The position numbers and the translations under genes are program-made. From Mucilaginibacter lappiensis (GTDB taxonomy: Bacteria > Bacteroidota > Bacteroidia > Sphingobacteriales > Sphingobacteriaceae): 64,000 nt of DNA. The notes below the pieces were generated by a model. It saw nothing but the letters and a program-made list of their open reading frames with translations. It searched no databases and was not told the DNA's origin. Positions 8,686 to 17,731 of the stretch are shown here, one piece after another. The stretch spans positions 18,919-82,918 of the forward strand of contig NZ_FTMG01000022.1 of NCBI RefSeq assembly GCF_900155965.1, written 5' to 3'. The stretch's first letter is position 1; every line of letters starts with the position of its first letter.

Positions 8686-8784
8686 TGTCATTTCGAACGA
8701 GGTACGAGGAGAAATCTTTTGCGACATGCTTTTTAGTTTTGCAAATTGTATAAGATCTCTCCTCGTACCTCGTTCGAGATGACA
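8686..8784. repeat. Palindromic repeat, TGTCATTTCGAACGAGG variant
   Basis: TGTCATTTCGAACGAGGTAC (from 8686) continues to AGGAGAAATC and is mirrored by CTCCTCGTACCTCGTTCGAG ending at ATGACA (8784). The inner 19 bp match perfectly. It sits between the M61 and M28 peptidase genes. Confidence 0.8.
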
Positions 8785-8806
8785 ATTGATTTATAAATTC
8801 AATATT

Positions 8807-10675
8807 TTATTTAACTTTTGATTGTAACCAATTGTTACGGAAAGCTTCCTGTTCTTTACTTAGCTGTTTTCCGGCTTTTTCATAAGTAACTACTTCAAAA
8901 TATGGACTTTCTTCCAGCGCAATGGTAGTTTCATGGGCGCCCGTACGGTTTTTATAGTCCACGGTTATTTTGTCGCCCGGTTTTTTAGCGGCCAGTACAT
9001 CAGAAAACGATTTTGGATCGGTAATGGTTTGTCCATCGGCTTTCAGGATAATATCACCAGCATCTAAGCCTGCTTTATAAACCGGCGTTCCTATAATAGT
9101 GCTCGACAGGATAGGCAAACCCTCGGCCCCGGCGGCACGCTGCTGACCTGAACGACCACGACCCGCATTTGTTGCCAGCGAGCCTGCCCATGCCTTGCCT
9201 GGCTGTATTTTGCGCAGTACCAGTCCGGCTTTGTTCAACAGCTCCTCATAATTATTTTTGTCGGTACCGTAAATGTAACGTTTAAAGAAATCGGCGGCAA
9301 ACTTAGGGTTGTTAGTTACCTTGGCCAAATCGGCCTGCAGATCTGGAATGGTATATGGCTTCATCACTTTGCCCCGGTTTAACCAAACCTGGCGCATATA
9401 ATCATCAAGCGTCAAATTAAACTCACCGCGCAGGCGCATATCCAGTGCCAGCGCTATAGCGCCACCGTAGGTATAATAGCTGGTAAAATCGTTAGCATTA
9501 TTATTCGGGTCGATAGATACCCCGTTATCGGCAAATACCGAGTAGCGGCTCATCTGTGTGGCCGGATATTTGGCAGCGCCGGGTGTGTTCAGCACCTGGT
9601 TAACCAGGCCCGCAAGTGTACGGGTGTAATCATCAAGCGGAGTAAAACCAGCGCGGGTGAGCAGCAGATCGCCATAATACTGGGTGAAACCTTCGGCAAA
9701 CCAAAGTTCGCTGCTCATGTTGGCATGCTCAAAATTAAAAGGCTCTAATGATTTCGGACGGATACGTTTTACATTCCAGCTGTGGAAGTATTCGTGCGCG
9801 AAGATATCCAATACGTTGTTTTCGTTGCCGGCAACTTTATCCAGCGGGTCAACAATACAAGTAGAATTGCGGTGTTCCATCCCATCGCCAGAGTCTGTTG
9901 GGTATACATCGGTTATGAATGTATATTCGCCATAATCGTAAGTTGGTAATTCGCCAAAAACGGCTTTTTCTTCCAGCACCAGTTTTTGTACCATTTTACC
10001 AAAGTTATCTACTGTGGCCTGGTCGTCATCTGAGTGGATGGTGACATTTATTTTTTGTTTTTTGCCGTCGGTATTGATTACATCCCAACTGGTTAGCTTG
10101 TAATTGGCCAGCTCAGTAGGGCTATCCATCATATATTGCAGGTTGGGTGCGCTGTATACGTTGGCTCCTTCGGGTTTTAATTGTGTGGATACCTTCCAGC
10201 CATATTTATCCAAATCGTTAAACTCAAACTTTACAGGTCTTTTGTCCTGACCCAATACCCAGATAAAAGCAGCGGGCATATTCAAGTGGGCATGACTAGG
10301 GTCAATGCTGGCATAGGTGCCGTCGGTCCAGTTACCAAACAGGGTATAGCTTATTTTGATATTATCGGGGTGCTGACCTACTTCATACAAGTCGCCTTCT
10401 ATTTGTGTAAAAGGAATTTCTGTACCATCAATCGTGGTTACTTTAATATTATAGATGTTTTTGCCAAACTCATGTGTGGCATAGCGCCCTGCCGACGAGC
10501 GGCTCATCCGGAAATGTAAACTCGTAGGAGCCTGGGGTACGGTCATCACAATTTCGGCCTCATGATGTCCAGCGTTGGGAAAGGATATGGAATAATAAAT
10601 AGGCTTTTGTTTATCCTGCGCTATGGCGGCAGTGCTTAATAAAGCTGCAACGGTAATTAGAAATATTTTTTTCAT
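8807..10675 (-). CDS. Exported M61-family metallopeptidase with PDZ domain
   Basis: The 622-residue protein has a signal peptide (ending AAIAQ, residue 20), an N-terminal beta-sandwich, and a gluzincin catalytic domain with HEYFH at about 294-298 followed by NVKRIRP, the M61 signature. The downstream zinc-ligand glutamate is probably in WFAEGFTQYYGDL. A PDZ domain lies at about 500-580 (GTPVYKAGLDAGDIILKADG). M61 enzymes are glycyl aminopeptidases that trim peptides. The signal peptide places it in the periplasm. It precedes the M28 aminopeptidase, so the two may serve peptide scavenging together. Confidence 0.92.
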   Translation of the reverse strand: MKKIFLITVAALLSTAAIAQDKQKPIYYSISFPNAGHHEAEIVMTVPQAPTSLHFRMSRSSAGRYATHEFGKNIYNIKVTTIDGTEIPFTQIEGDLYEVGQHPDNIKISYTLFGNWTDGTYASIDPSHAHLNMPAAFIWVLGQDKRPVKFEFNDLDKYGWKVSTQLKPEGANVYSAPNLQYMMDSPTELANYKLTSWDVINTDGKKQKINVTIHSDDDQATVDNFGKMVQKLVLEEKAVFGELPTYDYGEYTFITDVYPTDSGDGMEHRNSTCIVDPLDKVAGNENNVLDIFAHEYFHSWNVKRIRPKSLEPFNFEHANMSSELWFAEGFTQYYGDLLLTRAGFTPLDDYTRTLAGLVNQVLNTPGAAKYPATQMSRYSVFADNGVSIDPNNNANDFTSYYTYGGAIALALDMRLRGEFNLTLDDYMRQVWLNRGKVMKPYTIPDLQADLAKVTNNPKFAADFFKRYIYGTDKNNYEELLNKAGLVLRKIQPGKAWAGSLATNAGRGRSGQQRAAGAEGLPILSSTIIGTPVYKAGLDAGDIILKADGQTITDPKSFSDVLAAKKPGDKITVDYKNRTGAHETTIALEESPYFEVVTYEKAGKQLSKEQEAFRNNWLQSKVK

Positions 10676-11019
10676 GTAAACGGGCTTATACAGGGCTGAA
10701 ATTACAAATTAATCGGGGAAAAACGGGGCTTGAATTTGTTAGCTGAGGGGGGAATTATATTCAGCCCGGGATGAAGTGTAAGATCGTGGAAATTTTGTCA
10801 TGCTGAACGAAGTGAAGCATCTATTCACAGATATGCATAGTTTGTCAATAGATTCTTCGTGCCTCAGGATGACAATGGATATTAGGTTTTTTTAATCCCT
10901 CTTTGCGCCGAAGGCAGAGCGAAGGTTGCCGGGCGAAGCGAGGGCTGGGAGAGTCTTCCGGAGTCAATTTAAACCTCTTCTGAACTATTATATGTATATT
11001 TAAAGAAATTACTGAGCTC
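10676..11019. other. Intergenic region with repeat, no gene seen
   Basis: This 344-nt gap between two divergently read genes holds one palindromic repeat (10796-10874) and a GC-rich stretch at about 10900-10960 that looks like a degenerate repeat remnant (GCCGAAGGCAGAGCGAAGG). No open frame of credible composition or clear TAnnTTTG promoter was found. Confidence 0.6.
10796..10874. repeat. Palindromic repeat, TGTCATGCTGAACGAAG variant
   Basis: TGTCATGCTGAACGAAGTGA from 10796 is mirrored by GATTCTTCGTGCCTCAGGAT ending with GACA at 10874. It belongs to the same extended family as 8686, 51719 and 58417. Confidence 0.75.
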
Positions 11020-11301
11020 ATGATCCTTTTTTCAAGAAGAAATTTACATTATACCGATTACAAATGGAGCGTATATAACCAAAACGATCCGCGGGTAAAC
11101 GGTAAGCCGGACACCACGCCGTTTACAAAGGATGAGGGCAATGAGGTAGTTTACCTGATCAATAAATTGATGATACTTTGGGATTACCGCTTTGCCAATA
11201 CCGGTAATAAAATGGAAAAACTGATACATGATCAGCTACCTCCTAATATTACACTACAGGAAGATGTACAACAATGGCTTAAAGCCAATTTGAAGTTTTA
11301 A
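11020..11301 (+). CDS. Small hypothetical protein (93 aa)
   Basis: I do not recognise this family. The 93-residue product is soluble, rich in aromatic and charged residues (YTDYKWSVYNQNDPRVNG, LMILWDYRFAN) and has no signal peptide or membrane span. Its composition is protein-like and it starts with ATG after a short AT-rich leader. A hairpin follows about 50 nt after its stop. It stands alone between the M61 peptidase and a signal-peptide protein, so the context gives no function. Confidence 0.6.
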   Translation: MILFSRRNLHYTDYKWSVYNQNDPRVNGKPDTTPFTKDEGNEVVYLINKLMILWDYRFANTGNKMEKLIHDQLPPNITLQEDVQQWLKANLKF

Positions 11302-11350
11302 CAGCCATACAAAACTTTTACCATCTTATTTAACAATTTAAACCTATCCT

Positions 11351-11391
11351 ATATCGGGAGTGGGTATTTTGTGCCTTCTACTCCCGGATAT
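11351..11391 (+). terminator. Hairpin after the 93-aa gene
   Basis: ATATCGGGAGT (11351-11361) pairs with ACTCCCGGATAT (11380-11391) with one bulged base. No clear T tract follows, so it may stabilise the RNA end rather than terminate alone. Confidence 0.4.
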
Positions 11392-11564
11392 TCGCGTAAT
11401 TTATTTCTTGAGAGGCATGGTTAAACCCTTCGGCTTGGGCGCAGTCAAACGCTAAAGCAGATATGCTATGGACTGCAAGTCTGTGGCTTAATTTTTATTC
11501 CACTTGTTTACATTCCCTTTATAATAGTTATGTACTTTTAGACACTTAAATAACCTTAAACACA

Positions 11565-12449
11565 ATGAACCCAACCTTAAACAACAGAGCTGGCGGTATG
11601 CTCCATTCTTTATCTTCGTTTAAACCATTAACCCTAACCATTTTTTTCGCGGTATTCTCTTTAGTGTGCCGGGCGCAGGTTGACACTATTGTTTCCAACA
11701 ACACTAAAATAGCCTGTGTTGTTAAGGAAATAACCCCTGATGCGGTTAAATACACCTATCCCAATGAGGATTTGCTGAACTCGGTTTACAAAACCACTGT
11801 ACAAAAAATAATTTTCAAAAGTGGCCGTGTCCAGACTTTTGCCGAAGCAACTTCATACAAAGCCATCAATGGCGTAATGGATTTTGACAAAGTGACTGTT
11901 ACTGTTGTAGAAGGTGAGGTTAAGGGCTTGTACAAATTAACCGATGTAAGCTCCAAGGCTAAAGGGACCACCGTTTTTTCGAGCCAGGAGCGGGTAAAAG
12001 ACAGAGCCTATCGTAAACTGAAGATCCAGGCAGCCATGTTTGGCGCCAATATCGTTTACCTGACCAATCAGCGTACCGAGGGCAACAAATACGGTGGCTA
12101 TTTTCAAAGCGGTTCATCGGCCGAAACAAACCTGACAGGTATAGGCTATTCCAATATTTTGCCTGATTATGATAAGTTTAAACAGCTGGTAGGTACTAAA
12201 ACAGAGTTTACCACAGTTAGAAAATACGAGTTGGGAGCTAGCGATACAGATGTATCACAAGATGGCCTTGAGGTGCCTTTTACTGTATCAAATGTTTCTG
12301 TTGAAAATGGTATTGTTTTAATAACCGCTCAATTAAAGGGCGAAAATAATAATAGCATATTCCAGTTGGCAAGTTTCACAGATACTACATTCAGCGTTGC
12401 CTACAGACATAAAGGGACGGCTTATAATGTTGAAGTAAGCGTTAAGTAA
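11565..12449 (+). CDS. Exported hypothetical protein
   Basis: The 294-residue product has an N-terminal hydrophobic stretch (PLTLTIFFAVFSLVCRAQ) that reads as a signal peptide, so the mature protein probably starts near residue 38. ATG 11598 (MLHSLSS) is an alternative start that gives a more usual signal length. The next part (DTIVSNNTKIACVVKEITPD, KYTYPNEDLLNSVYKT, QKIIFKSGRVQTF) is a motif often seen in Bacteroidota exported proteins of unknown role. No catalytic motif is apparent. It is followed by a strong terminator and appears monocistronic. Confidence 0.75.
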   Translation: MNPTLNNRAGGMLHSLSSFKPLTLTIFFAVFSLVCRAQVDTIVSNNTKIACVVKEITPDAVKYTYPNEDLLNSVYKTTVQKIIFKSGRVQTFAEATSYKAINGVMDFDKVTVTVVEGEVKGLYKLTDVSSKAKGTTVFSSQERVKDRAYRKLKIQAAMFGANIVYLTNQRTEGNKYGGYFQSGSSAETNLTGIGYSNILPDYDKFKQLVGTKTEFTTVRKYELGASDTDVSQDGLEVPFTVSNVSVENGIVLITAQLKGENNNSIFQLASFTDTTFSVAYRHKGTAYNVEVSVK

Positions 12450-12530
12450 AGAAAGGCCGAAAGTAATAGATTTTACTTCAAAAGCCGGGACTCAAGACTC
12501 TCGACTTAAATGCGTATATTTGTATATATC

Positions 12531-12572
12531 AAACGGCCCGGTTTTCTGTAAAAAAGAGAACCGGGCCGTTTT
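12531..12572 (+). terminator. Strong intrinsic terminator
   Basis: AAACGGCCCGGTTTTCT (12531-12547) pairs with AGAGAACCGGGCCGTTTT (12555-12572) with one mismatch, ending in a T run. It terminates the upstream exported-protein gene and may also act on the minus strand. Confidence 0.85.
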
Positions 12573-12812
12573 GGTTAAGGAAATAGAAGGCCAAAAATCG
12601 ATTGTTTTGTATTTAGTTATTTGACAATCAATTATTTAATACTTTTTAAACCTTTCAAAACCCACCAGGAATTTGTTAAAAAGTGTTAAAATGGCGTTAA
12701 AATTTAGTTAAACAGGGTAAAAGTGATGCGTTTTTGCCCTGTTTTCGACTAAAAAATTGTTAAAATTTAAGGTTTAAAAAGTTTTTTAAAGGGATGCTTC
12801 TCCCAATTTTTG

Positions 12813-14342
12813 TTACTCCTTTTTAAAATCGTAAGCGCCTCGTTCTACAAAGTCGGCCACCTTAACTTTTACACCGGTAACTTTACCATTTTGTACTATA
12901 AAAGGGAAAATAGCTTTGCCCATAACCGGATCAGAAAAAGTTACAAAAAAACGGTTGCCGCCCAGCGGTTGTAATTTGGCAAACATGGTTGGGTGGTGTT
13001 CAAAACGCATTTCCAGGTCATTGTTTTCGCCCTGGGTTACGGTCATGCTGCCATAAAAACTGTTGGTATACTTACCCAGGTAGAAGCTTGGGGATAATGC
13101 AGGTTTTAAAGCAAGAGCCACGGTATCACGCAGTTTGCGTTCGGTTTGCTGATCGGCGGTGGTACGGGTCTTATAGTTTTTCAGGTAGGCATCGCTGTAA
13201 TCATGGTATGGTTTGCCAAAAAAAGCATCCAATAGTTCCCAGCGCAGGGCTTCAAAAAGCTGGTTTTGATCGGTATTGGTTAGTATCACAATACCCAGGT
13301 TGTCCTGCGGCGATAGGGTAACTGAAGATAAATAGCCACTTACGCCACCATCATGCATAATCAGGCGGTGGTTAAAATAGTCCTGGATAAACCAGCCCAG
13401 GCCATACAGCTCAAAATTATTTTCGCCGTTCAAGTGATATTGGCTGCCCACAATATCCTGCGGTTCGCGGGTGGCCATAATAGCTGCCTGGGGTATAACC
13501 TGGCGATTGCCTACCTTACCGTTGTTGAGCAAGGCCATTACCCATTTGCCCATGTCGCTTGCCGATGAACTGATGGCGCCGGCAGGAGCAAGTCCGTCTA
13601 TCTGGCAATAAGGTATAGGTGCAAGACGGCCGTCGGTCAGTGTATGTGCTACCGTGCGGTTAAGTGATTTGGGTAGATCTTTGGTTAATGCCAGGGTGTT
13701 AGTCATGCCCAGGGGCGCAAAAATGGCCTCTTTAAGGTATACTTCCCATGGCTTATTAGTTACCCGTGGAATGATCTCGCCGGCAGTTAAAAAGGCGGCA
13801 TTGGTATAGCCCCACTTGGTACGGAAGGGGTATACAGCCTTAAGCTCGCCCAATTTTTCGATTACCTGGGCACGGGTAAGGTTAGTATTGTAAAAAGTAA
13901 AGTCACCCTGAAAAGTCTGGAAGCCAAGACGATGGCATAGCAGATCGCGTACGGTAGCTTCCTGGCCGGCAAATTTATTCTCCAGTTTAAACTCGGGGAT
14001 ATATTTGGTTACTTTATCATCAAGCGATAGTTTGTTATTGGCCTGCAGCATGGCCAGGGCGGTGGCGGTAAAGGCTTTGGTGTTACTACCGATCATAAAA
14101 AGGGTGTTGATATCTACCGTATTTGGCAGCCCCAGTTCTTTGATACCATAACCTTTTACCAGTACTATTTTATTGTCTTTTACAATGAAAACGGCAATTC
14201 CGGGAATGCGCCAATTGGTTAAAGCTTTGCTGATATACAGGTCAAGACTGTCCCTGATAAACTTAGAGCGGTCGGCATGCTGCGCCTGGGCTGTTGTAAA
14301 AAGAGAAATACAAATAATAAAAGGCAGCAATATTTTTTTCAT
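12813..14342 (-). CDS. Exported serine hydrolase, class C beta-lactamase-like
   Basis: The 509-residue protein has a signal peptide (ending TTAQAQ, residue 21). Its beta-lactamase-related fold shows the SxxK motif S86-N-T-K89, the YxN-type motif in WGYTNAAF (Tyr179, Asn181) and an HDGG motif replacing KTG (MHDGGVSGYLS). A C-terminal domain of about 110 residues (ALSPSFYLGKYTNSFYG) matches the DUF3471-type extension. Such proteins are usually D-aminopeptidases, esterases or peptidoglycan enzymes rather than antibiotic hydrolases. It is divergent from the DPP IV-like gene, with about 108 nt between starts. Confidence 0.88.
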   Translation of the reverse strand: MKKILLPFIICISLFTTAQAQHADRSKFIRDSLDLYISKALTNWRIPGIAVFIVKDNKIVLVKGYGIKELGLPNTVDINTLFMIGSNTKAFTATALAMLQANNKLSLDDKVTKYIPEFKLENKFAGQEATVRDLLCHRLGFQTFQGDFTFYNTNLTRAQVIEKLGELKAVYPFRTKWGYTNAAFLTAGEIIPRVTNKPWEVYLKEAIFAPLGMTNTLALTKDLPKSLNRTVAHTLTDGRLAPIPYCQIDGLAPAGAISSSASDMGKWVMALLNNGKVGNRQVIPQAAIMATREPQDIVGSQYHLNGENNFELYGLGWFIQDYFNHRLIMHDGGVSGYLSSVTLSPQDNLGIVILTNTDQNQLFEALRWELLDAFFGKPYHDYSDAYLKNYKTRTTADQQTERKLRDTVALALKPALSPSFYLGKYTNSFYGSMTVTQGENNDLEMRFEHHPTMFAKLQPLGGNRFFVTFSDPVMGKAIFPFIVQNGKVTGVKVKVADFVERGAYDFKKE

Positions 14343-14450
14343 TATACTGGATAATTTACGTACATCATTTGTGCTAATTTAATGCAAAATTTACAACGGC
14401 TTTACTTAATTGTAAATTAACGCCACAATCTTCATTAAAACACGCAGTAT

Positions 14451-16637
14451 ATGAAATTTTTCCGTTCGGGATCATTATTCCTTACCGCTGTATTGCTCAT
14501 TTTGGGCGGATACGCAGCAAAAGCACAACGGTTGCCAACCCATTGGACAAAGGATGGTTACCAGTATTACAAAATCACCGACGATGGTATCAGGATACTG
14601 GATACCCGCGATACCAGCAAAAAAACCTTGTGGATAAGTAAAGATATGCTTACCCCACAGGCAGGTGCACCACTCAATGTAAAAAGGTTTTCGGTATCGG
14701 CCGATGGGCAAAAATTGCTCATCAATACCAATACCAAAAAAGTGTGGCGCTATGATACCCGGGGCGATTACTGGGTGTATGATACCAATACTAAAAAGCT
14801 ATGGCAATTGGGTAAAAACCTGCCGGAGTCGTCGCTGATGTTTGCCAAATTTTCGCCCGATGGCAATAAGGTAGCCTATGTGAGCGGGCATAATATTTAT
14901 GTGGAAAACCTGGCAGATGCTTCGGTTAAGCAATTAACTACCGATGGCAGCACCAGGCTGATCAACGGAACTTTTGACTGGGCTTATGAAGAAGAATTTG
15001 GCTGCCGCGATGGTTTCCGCTGGTCGCCCGATAGCAAGTCAATAGCCTATTGGCAAATAGATGCCAGTAAAATAAAAAGCTACCTGATGCTGAATACTAC
15101 CGACTCTATTTATCCTTATGTGGTACCTGTTGAATACCCGGTTGCCGGGCAGGATCCCAGCTCATGTAAAGTGGGCGTTGTGGATATCTCCACAGGTAAA
15201 ACCAACTGGATAAATACCCCCGGAGATGCTGTGCAGCACTATATACCACGCATGGAATGGACATTGAATTCCAACGAAATTATCCTGGAGCAATTGAACA
15301 GGGCTCAAACCGAAAGCCGGGTGTTTATCGGCAATGTATCAAACGGCACCACCAGCCTGATCCGTGAGGAAAAAAGCAATGCCTGGATTGATGGTAAAGA
15401 ACGCTGGAATAATGGCGATCCTGCTGGCTGGGAATGGGTGAATAATGGCAAAGAGTTTTTATGGGTGAGCGAAAAAGATGGCTGGAAACACATTTCCCGT
15501 GTAACCCGGGAGGGTAAAGAGACACTGGTAACTAAAGGTGATTATGATGTGATCAGCATAAACCTGATTGATGAAGCATCAGGGTATATTTACTTTATGG
15601 CTTCGCCTGATAATGCTACGCAAAAGTACCTGTATCGCATTAAAATTGCCGGCGCTGCCAAACCGGAGCGTGTTTCACCAGCTGATGAACCGGGCACACA
15701 TAGCTATGATATATCGCCAAATGGTAAGGTTGCACTGCATAATTTCTCTAACAGCTATACCCCTCCGGCAAGTGAGGTAGTGAGTTTGCCTGAGCATAAA
15801 CACATCGGTGGTAACGTTATTACAATAGACAAAAACGCTAAAAACAAGACCGAGTTTTTTAAGGTTAAAACGGTTGACGGCATTGAAATTGATGGCTGGA
15901 TGAAAAAGCCCACCAATTTTGATCCGCATAAAAAATATCCGGTGGTATTTATGGTTTATGGCGAACCTGCCGCACAAACGGTTACCGATACCTGGGGGGC
16001 AGGAATGAACAGGCTGTACGTAGGTAACATGGCCGATGATGGCTACATCTACATGTCGGTTGAAGGACGCGGCGCACCGGCCCCGAAAGGTACAGCCTGG
16101 CGCAAGGCCATTTATAAAAATATTGGTATCATCAATATCCGCGACCAGGCTATGGCCGCCAAAGAGATACTAAAGTGGCCGTTTGTTGATTCAACCCGTA
16201 TAGCTGTTCATGGCTGGAGCGGTGGCGGTTCGTCAACCCTTAACCTGATGTTTCAGTACCCGGATATTTACAAAACGGGCATAGCTGTTGCCGCCGTTGG
16301 TGATCAGCTGACCTACGATAATATTTACCAGGAACGTTACATGGGTGTACCGGTTGATGATGAAGGTCGTGCGGCATTTATTAAAGGATCGCCGATTACT
16401 TACGCTAAAAATCTGCGGGGTAACCTGCTATACATACATGGTACCGGCGACGATAACGTGCACTATAAAAACGCCGAGGAACTGATCAATGAACTGGTAA
16501 AATATAACCGTCAGTTTGAGCTGATGTCGTATCCTAACCGTACACACAGTATTTCTGAAGGTGAGGGTACAGGCCTTCATTTAAGAACCTTGTTCACAAG
16601 GTATTTAAAGGAACATTGTGCGCCTGGTGGCAGATAG
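14451..16637 (+). CDS. Dipeptidyl peptidase IV-like S9 peptidase
   Basis: The 728 residues comprise a signal peptide (ending YAAKAQ, residue 26), a beta-propeller (about 60-470) and an alpha/beta hydrolase domain. The propeller holds the DPP IV double-glutamate region FDWAYEEEFG (Glu180-182), which binds the substrate amino terminus. The catalytic triad is Ser590 in GWSGGGS, Asp667/668 in HGTGDDNVH, and His699 in NRTHS. It should cleave X-Pro or X-Ala dipeptides from peptide amino termini in the periplasm. A strong terminator follows directly, so the gene is monocistronic. Confidence 0.93.
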   Translation: MKFFRSGSLFLTAVLLILGGYAAKAQRLPTHWTKDGYQYYKITDDGIRILDTRDTSKKTLWISKDMLTPQAGAPLNVKRFSVSADGQKLLINTNTKKVWRYDTRGDYWVYDTNTKKLWQLGKNLPESSLMFAKFSPDGNKVAYVSGHNIYVENLADASVKQLTTDGSTRLINGTFDWAYEEEFGCRDGFRWSPDSKSIAYWQIDASKIKSYLMLNTTDSIYPYVVPVEYPVAGQDPSSCKVGVVDISTGKTNWINTPGDAVQHYIPRMEWTLNSNEIILEQLNRAQTESRVFIGNVSNGTTSLIREEKSNAWIDGKERWNNGDPAGWEWVNNGKEFLWVSEKDGWKHISRVTREGKETLVTKGDYDVISINLIDEASGYIYFMASPDNATQKYLYRIKIAGAAKPERVSPADEPGTHSYDISPNGKVALHNFSNSYTPPASEVVSLPEHKHIGGNVITIDKNAKNKTEFFKVKTVDGIEIDGWMKKPTNFDPHKKYPVVFMVYGEPAAQTVTDTWGAGMNRLYVGNMADDGYIYMSVEGRGAPAPKGTAWRKAIYKNIGIINIRDQAMAAKEILKWPFVDSTRIAVHGWSGGGSSTLNLMFQYPDIYKTGIAVAAVGDQLTYDNIYQERYMGVPVDDEGRAAFIKGSPITYAKNLRGNLLYIHGTGDDNVHYKNAEELINELVKYNRQFELMSYPNRTHSISEGEGTGLHLRTLFTRYLKEHCAPGGR

Positions 16638-16650
16638 AAAAGGTTAATTT

Positions 16651-16688
16651 AACTCCGTATTACCGGCTTTTTTCGGTAATACGGAGTT
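16651..16688 (+). terminator. Terminator of the DPP IV-like gene
   Basis: AACTCCGTATTACCG (16651-16665) pairs perfectly with CGGTAATACGGAGTT (16674-16688), followed by TTTTG. Confidence 0.9.
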
Positions 16689-16758
16689 TTTGATAGTGAT
16701 TGTATCACATGTATAGGTTTAGGCGTAATGTTCAGTGTTAATCACTTAAATCTCTTGC

Positions 16759-17112
16759 ATGATGAAAAAAACAATTAACCTTATTTCAACTGTTGGTCTT
16801 TTAACTATTGTTTTGCTAACAGTTGTTTCTGCTTGTAAAAAGGATACAGTACCCAAAAACGTTAATATTGTCGGAAAATGGGCACAAGGCCAGTTTAAGG
16901 CAGCGAATAATTATGAATTTAAAAGCGACCTTACTTTTAAGTATTATACGCTGGCCACCGACTCAGTCACTAAGAAAGTTTTAGGATACGGCTCTAAAAC
17001 AGAAGGCAAGTACAGTATTATAAACGATTCGTTGAAGTTGTATGCCATGGTAAGTTATTCAACCCCGGATGGTAGTTTTACAACGGAGGATAAGCTGCAG
17101 AAGATTAATTAA
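16759..17112 (+). CDS. Small lipoprotein, probably truncated by a frameshift
   Basis: The 117-residue product has a lipoprotein signal (VVSAC, Cys26) and a body that resembles lipocalin-like lipoproteins of Bacteroidota: NIVGKWAQGQFKAANNYEFK, then EGKYSIINDSLKLY. It stops at 17110-17112 after EDKLQKIN. The frame one base on, from about 17102 through 17212, continues with protein-like sequence (INGADKSGFRFSFNDKKDQL, then SLFFK) and stops at 17213. The gene therefore looks like a longer lipoprotein broken near its end. Function is unknown. Confidence 0.65.
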   Translation: MMKKTINLISTVGLLTIVLLTVVSACKKDTVPKNVNIVGKWAQGQFKAANNYEFKSDLTFKYYTLATDSVTKKVLGYGSKTEGKYSIINDSLKLYAMVSYSTPDGSFTTEDKLQKIN

Positions 17113-17233
17113 TGGTGCTGACAAGTCGGGTTTTCGGTTCTCTTTTAATGACAAAAAAGACCAGCTTTCCCTGTTTTTTAAATGCCGATTGTGTTCCTTC
17201 TCCTATAGTTTATAATAAACAATAGTGTTGGGC

Positions 17234-17270
17234 AAACATAGCCTCAGAATTGTTGTCTGAGGCTATGTTT
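17234..17270. terminator. Bidirectional terminator between lipoprotein and ssb
   Basis: AAACATAGCCTCAGA (17234-17248) pairs perfectly with TCTGAGGCTATGTTT (17256-17270). A-rich and T-rich flanks suit termination on both strands between convergent genes. Confidence 0.85.
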
Positions 17271-17290
17271 AAAGATAAACAGATAGGATA

Positions 17291-17707
17291 TCAATAAGGC
17301 TGACCGTTAGCTTCGCCGTCTGAGTAGTCAAGTTGATCCTCATGTTTCACCGTTGACCGTACATCGCCATCAAAATCACTTTTACGGCCAAGCATGGTAA
17401 AGTTTTCGGCAACTACTTCGGTAGTGTATTTTTTAATACCTTCTTTGTCCTCAAAGGAGCGGGTGCGTAGTTTGCCTTCTATGTAAACAAGTTTACCTTT
17501 TTGTAAAAATTTAGCCGCCATATCGGCCAAACCACGCCACATTACAATATTATGCCATTCGGTTTGTTCAACTTTGCGGCCATCTTTATTAAAGGTTTCA
17601 GAAGTAGCTAAAGGGAAACTGGTTACAGACACTCCTCCTTCTAAAATGCGCACTTCGGGATCTTTACCTAAATGACCTACAAGTATTACTTTATTAATTC
17701 CAGACAT
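17291..17707 (-). CDS. ssb: Single-stranded DNA-binding protein
   Basis: The 138-residue protein is a complete OB-fold SSB: NKVILVGHLGKDPEVR at the start, then the conserved TEWHNIVMWRGLADMAAKFL and GKLVYIEGKLRTRSFEDKEG. The tail is short and acidic (EDQLDYSDGEANGQPY) but does not end in the classical DDDIPF, so the partner-binding tip differs. It protects single-stranded DNA in replication and repair. It lies 24 nt downstream of mutY on the same strand and probably shares its transcript. Confidence 0.92.
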   Translation of the reverse strand: MSGINKVILVGHLGKDPEVRILEGGVSVTSFPLATSETFNKDGRKVEQTEWHNIVMWRGLADMAAKFLQKGKLVYIEGKLRTRSFEDKEGIKKYTTEVVAENFTMLGRKSDFDGDVRSTVKHEDQLDYSDGEANGQPY

Positions 17708-17731
17708 GCCATAAAATAACGAAAAATTCTT

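Noticed and set aside
8663..8785. N-terminal extension of the M28 peptidase
   Set aside because: The extra codons translate the repeat at 8686-8784; the signal peptide starts at 8662.
12515..12522. TATATTTG as a promoter for a small RNA
   Set aside because: It matches the -7 consensus but is followed within about 10 nt by the strong terminator at 12531, and no -33 element is present.
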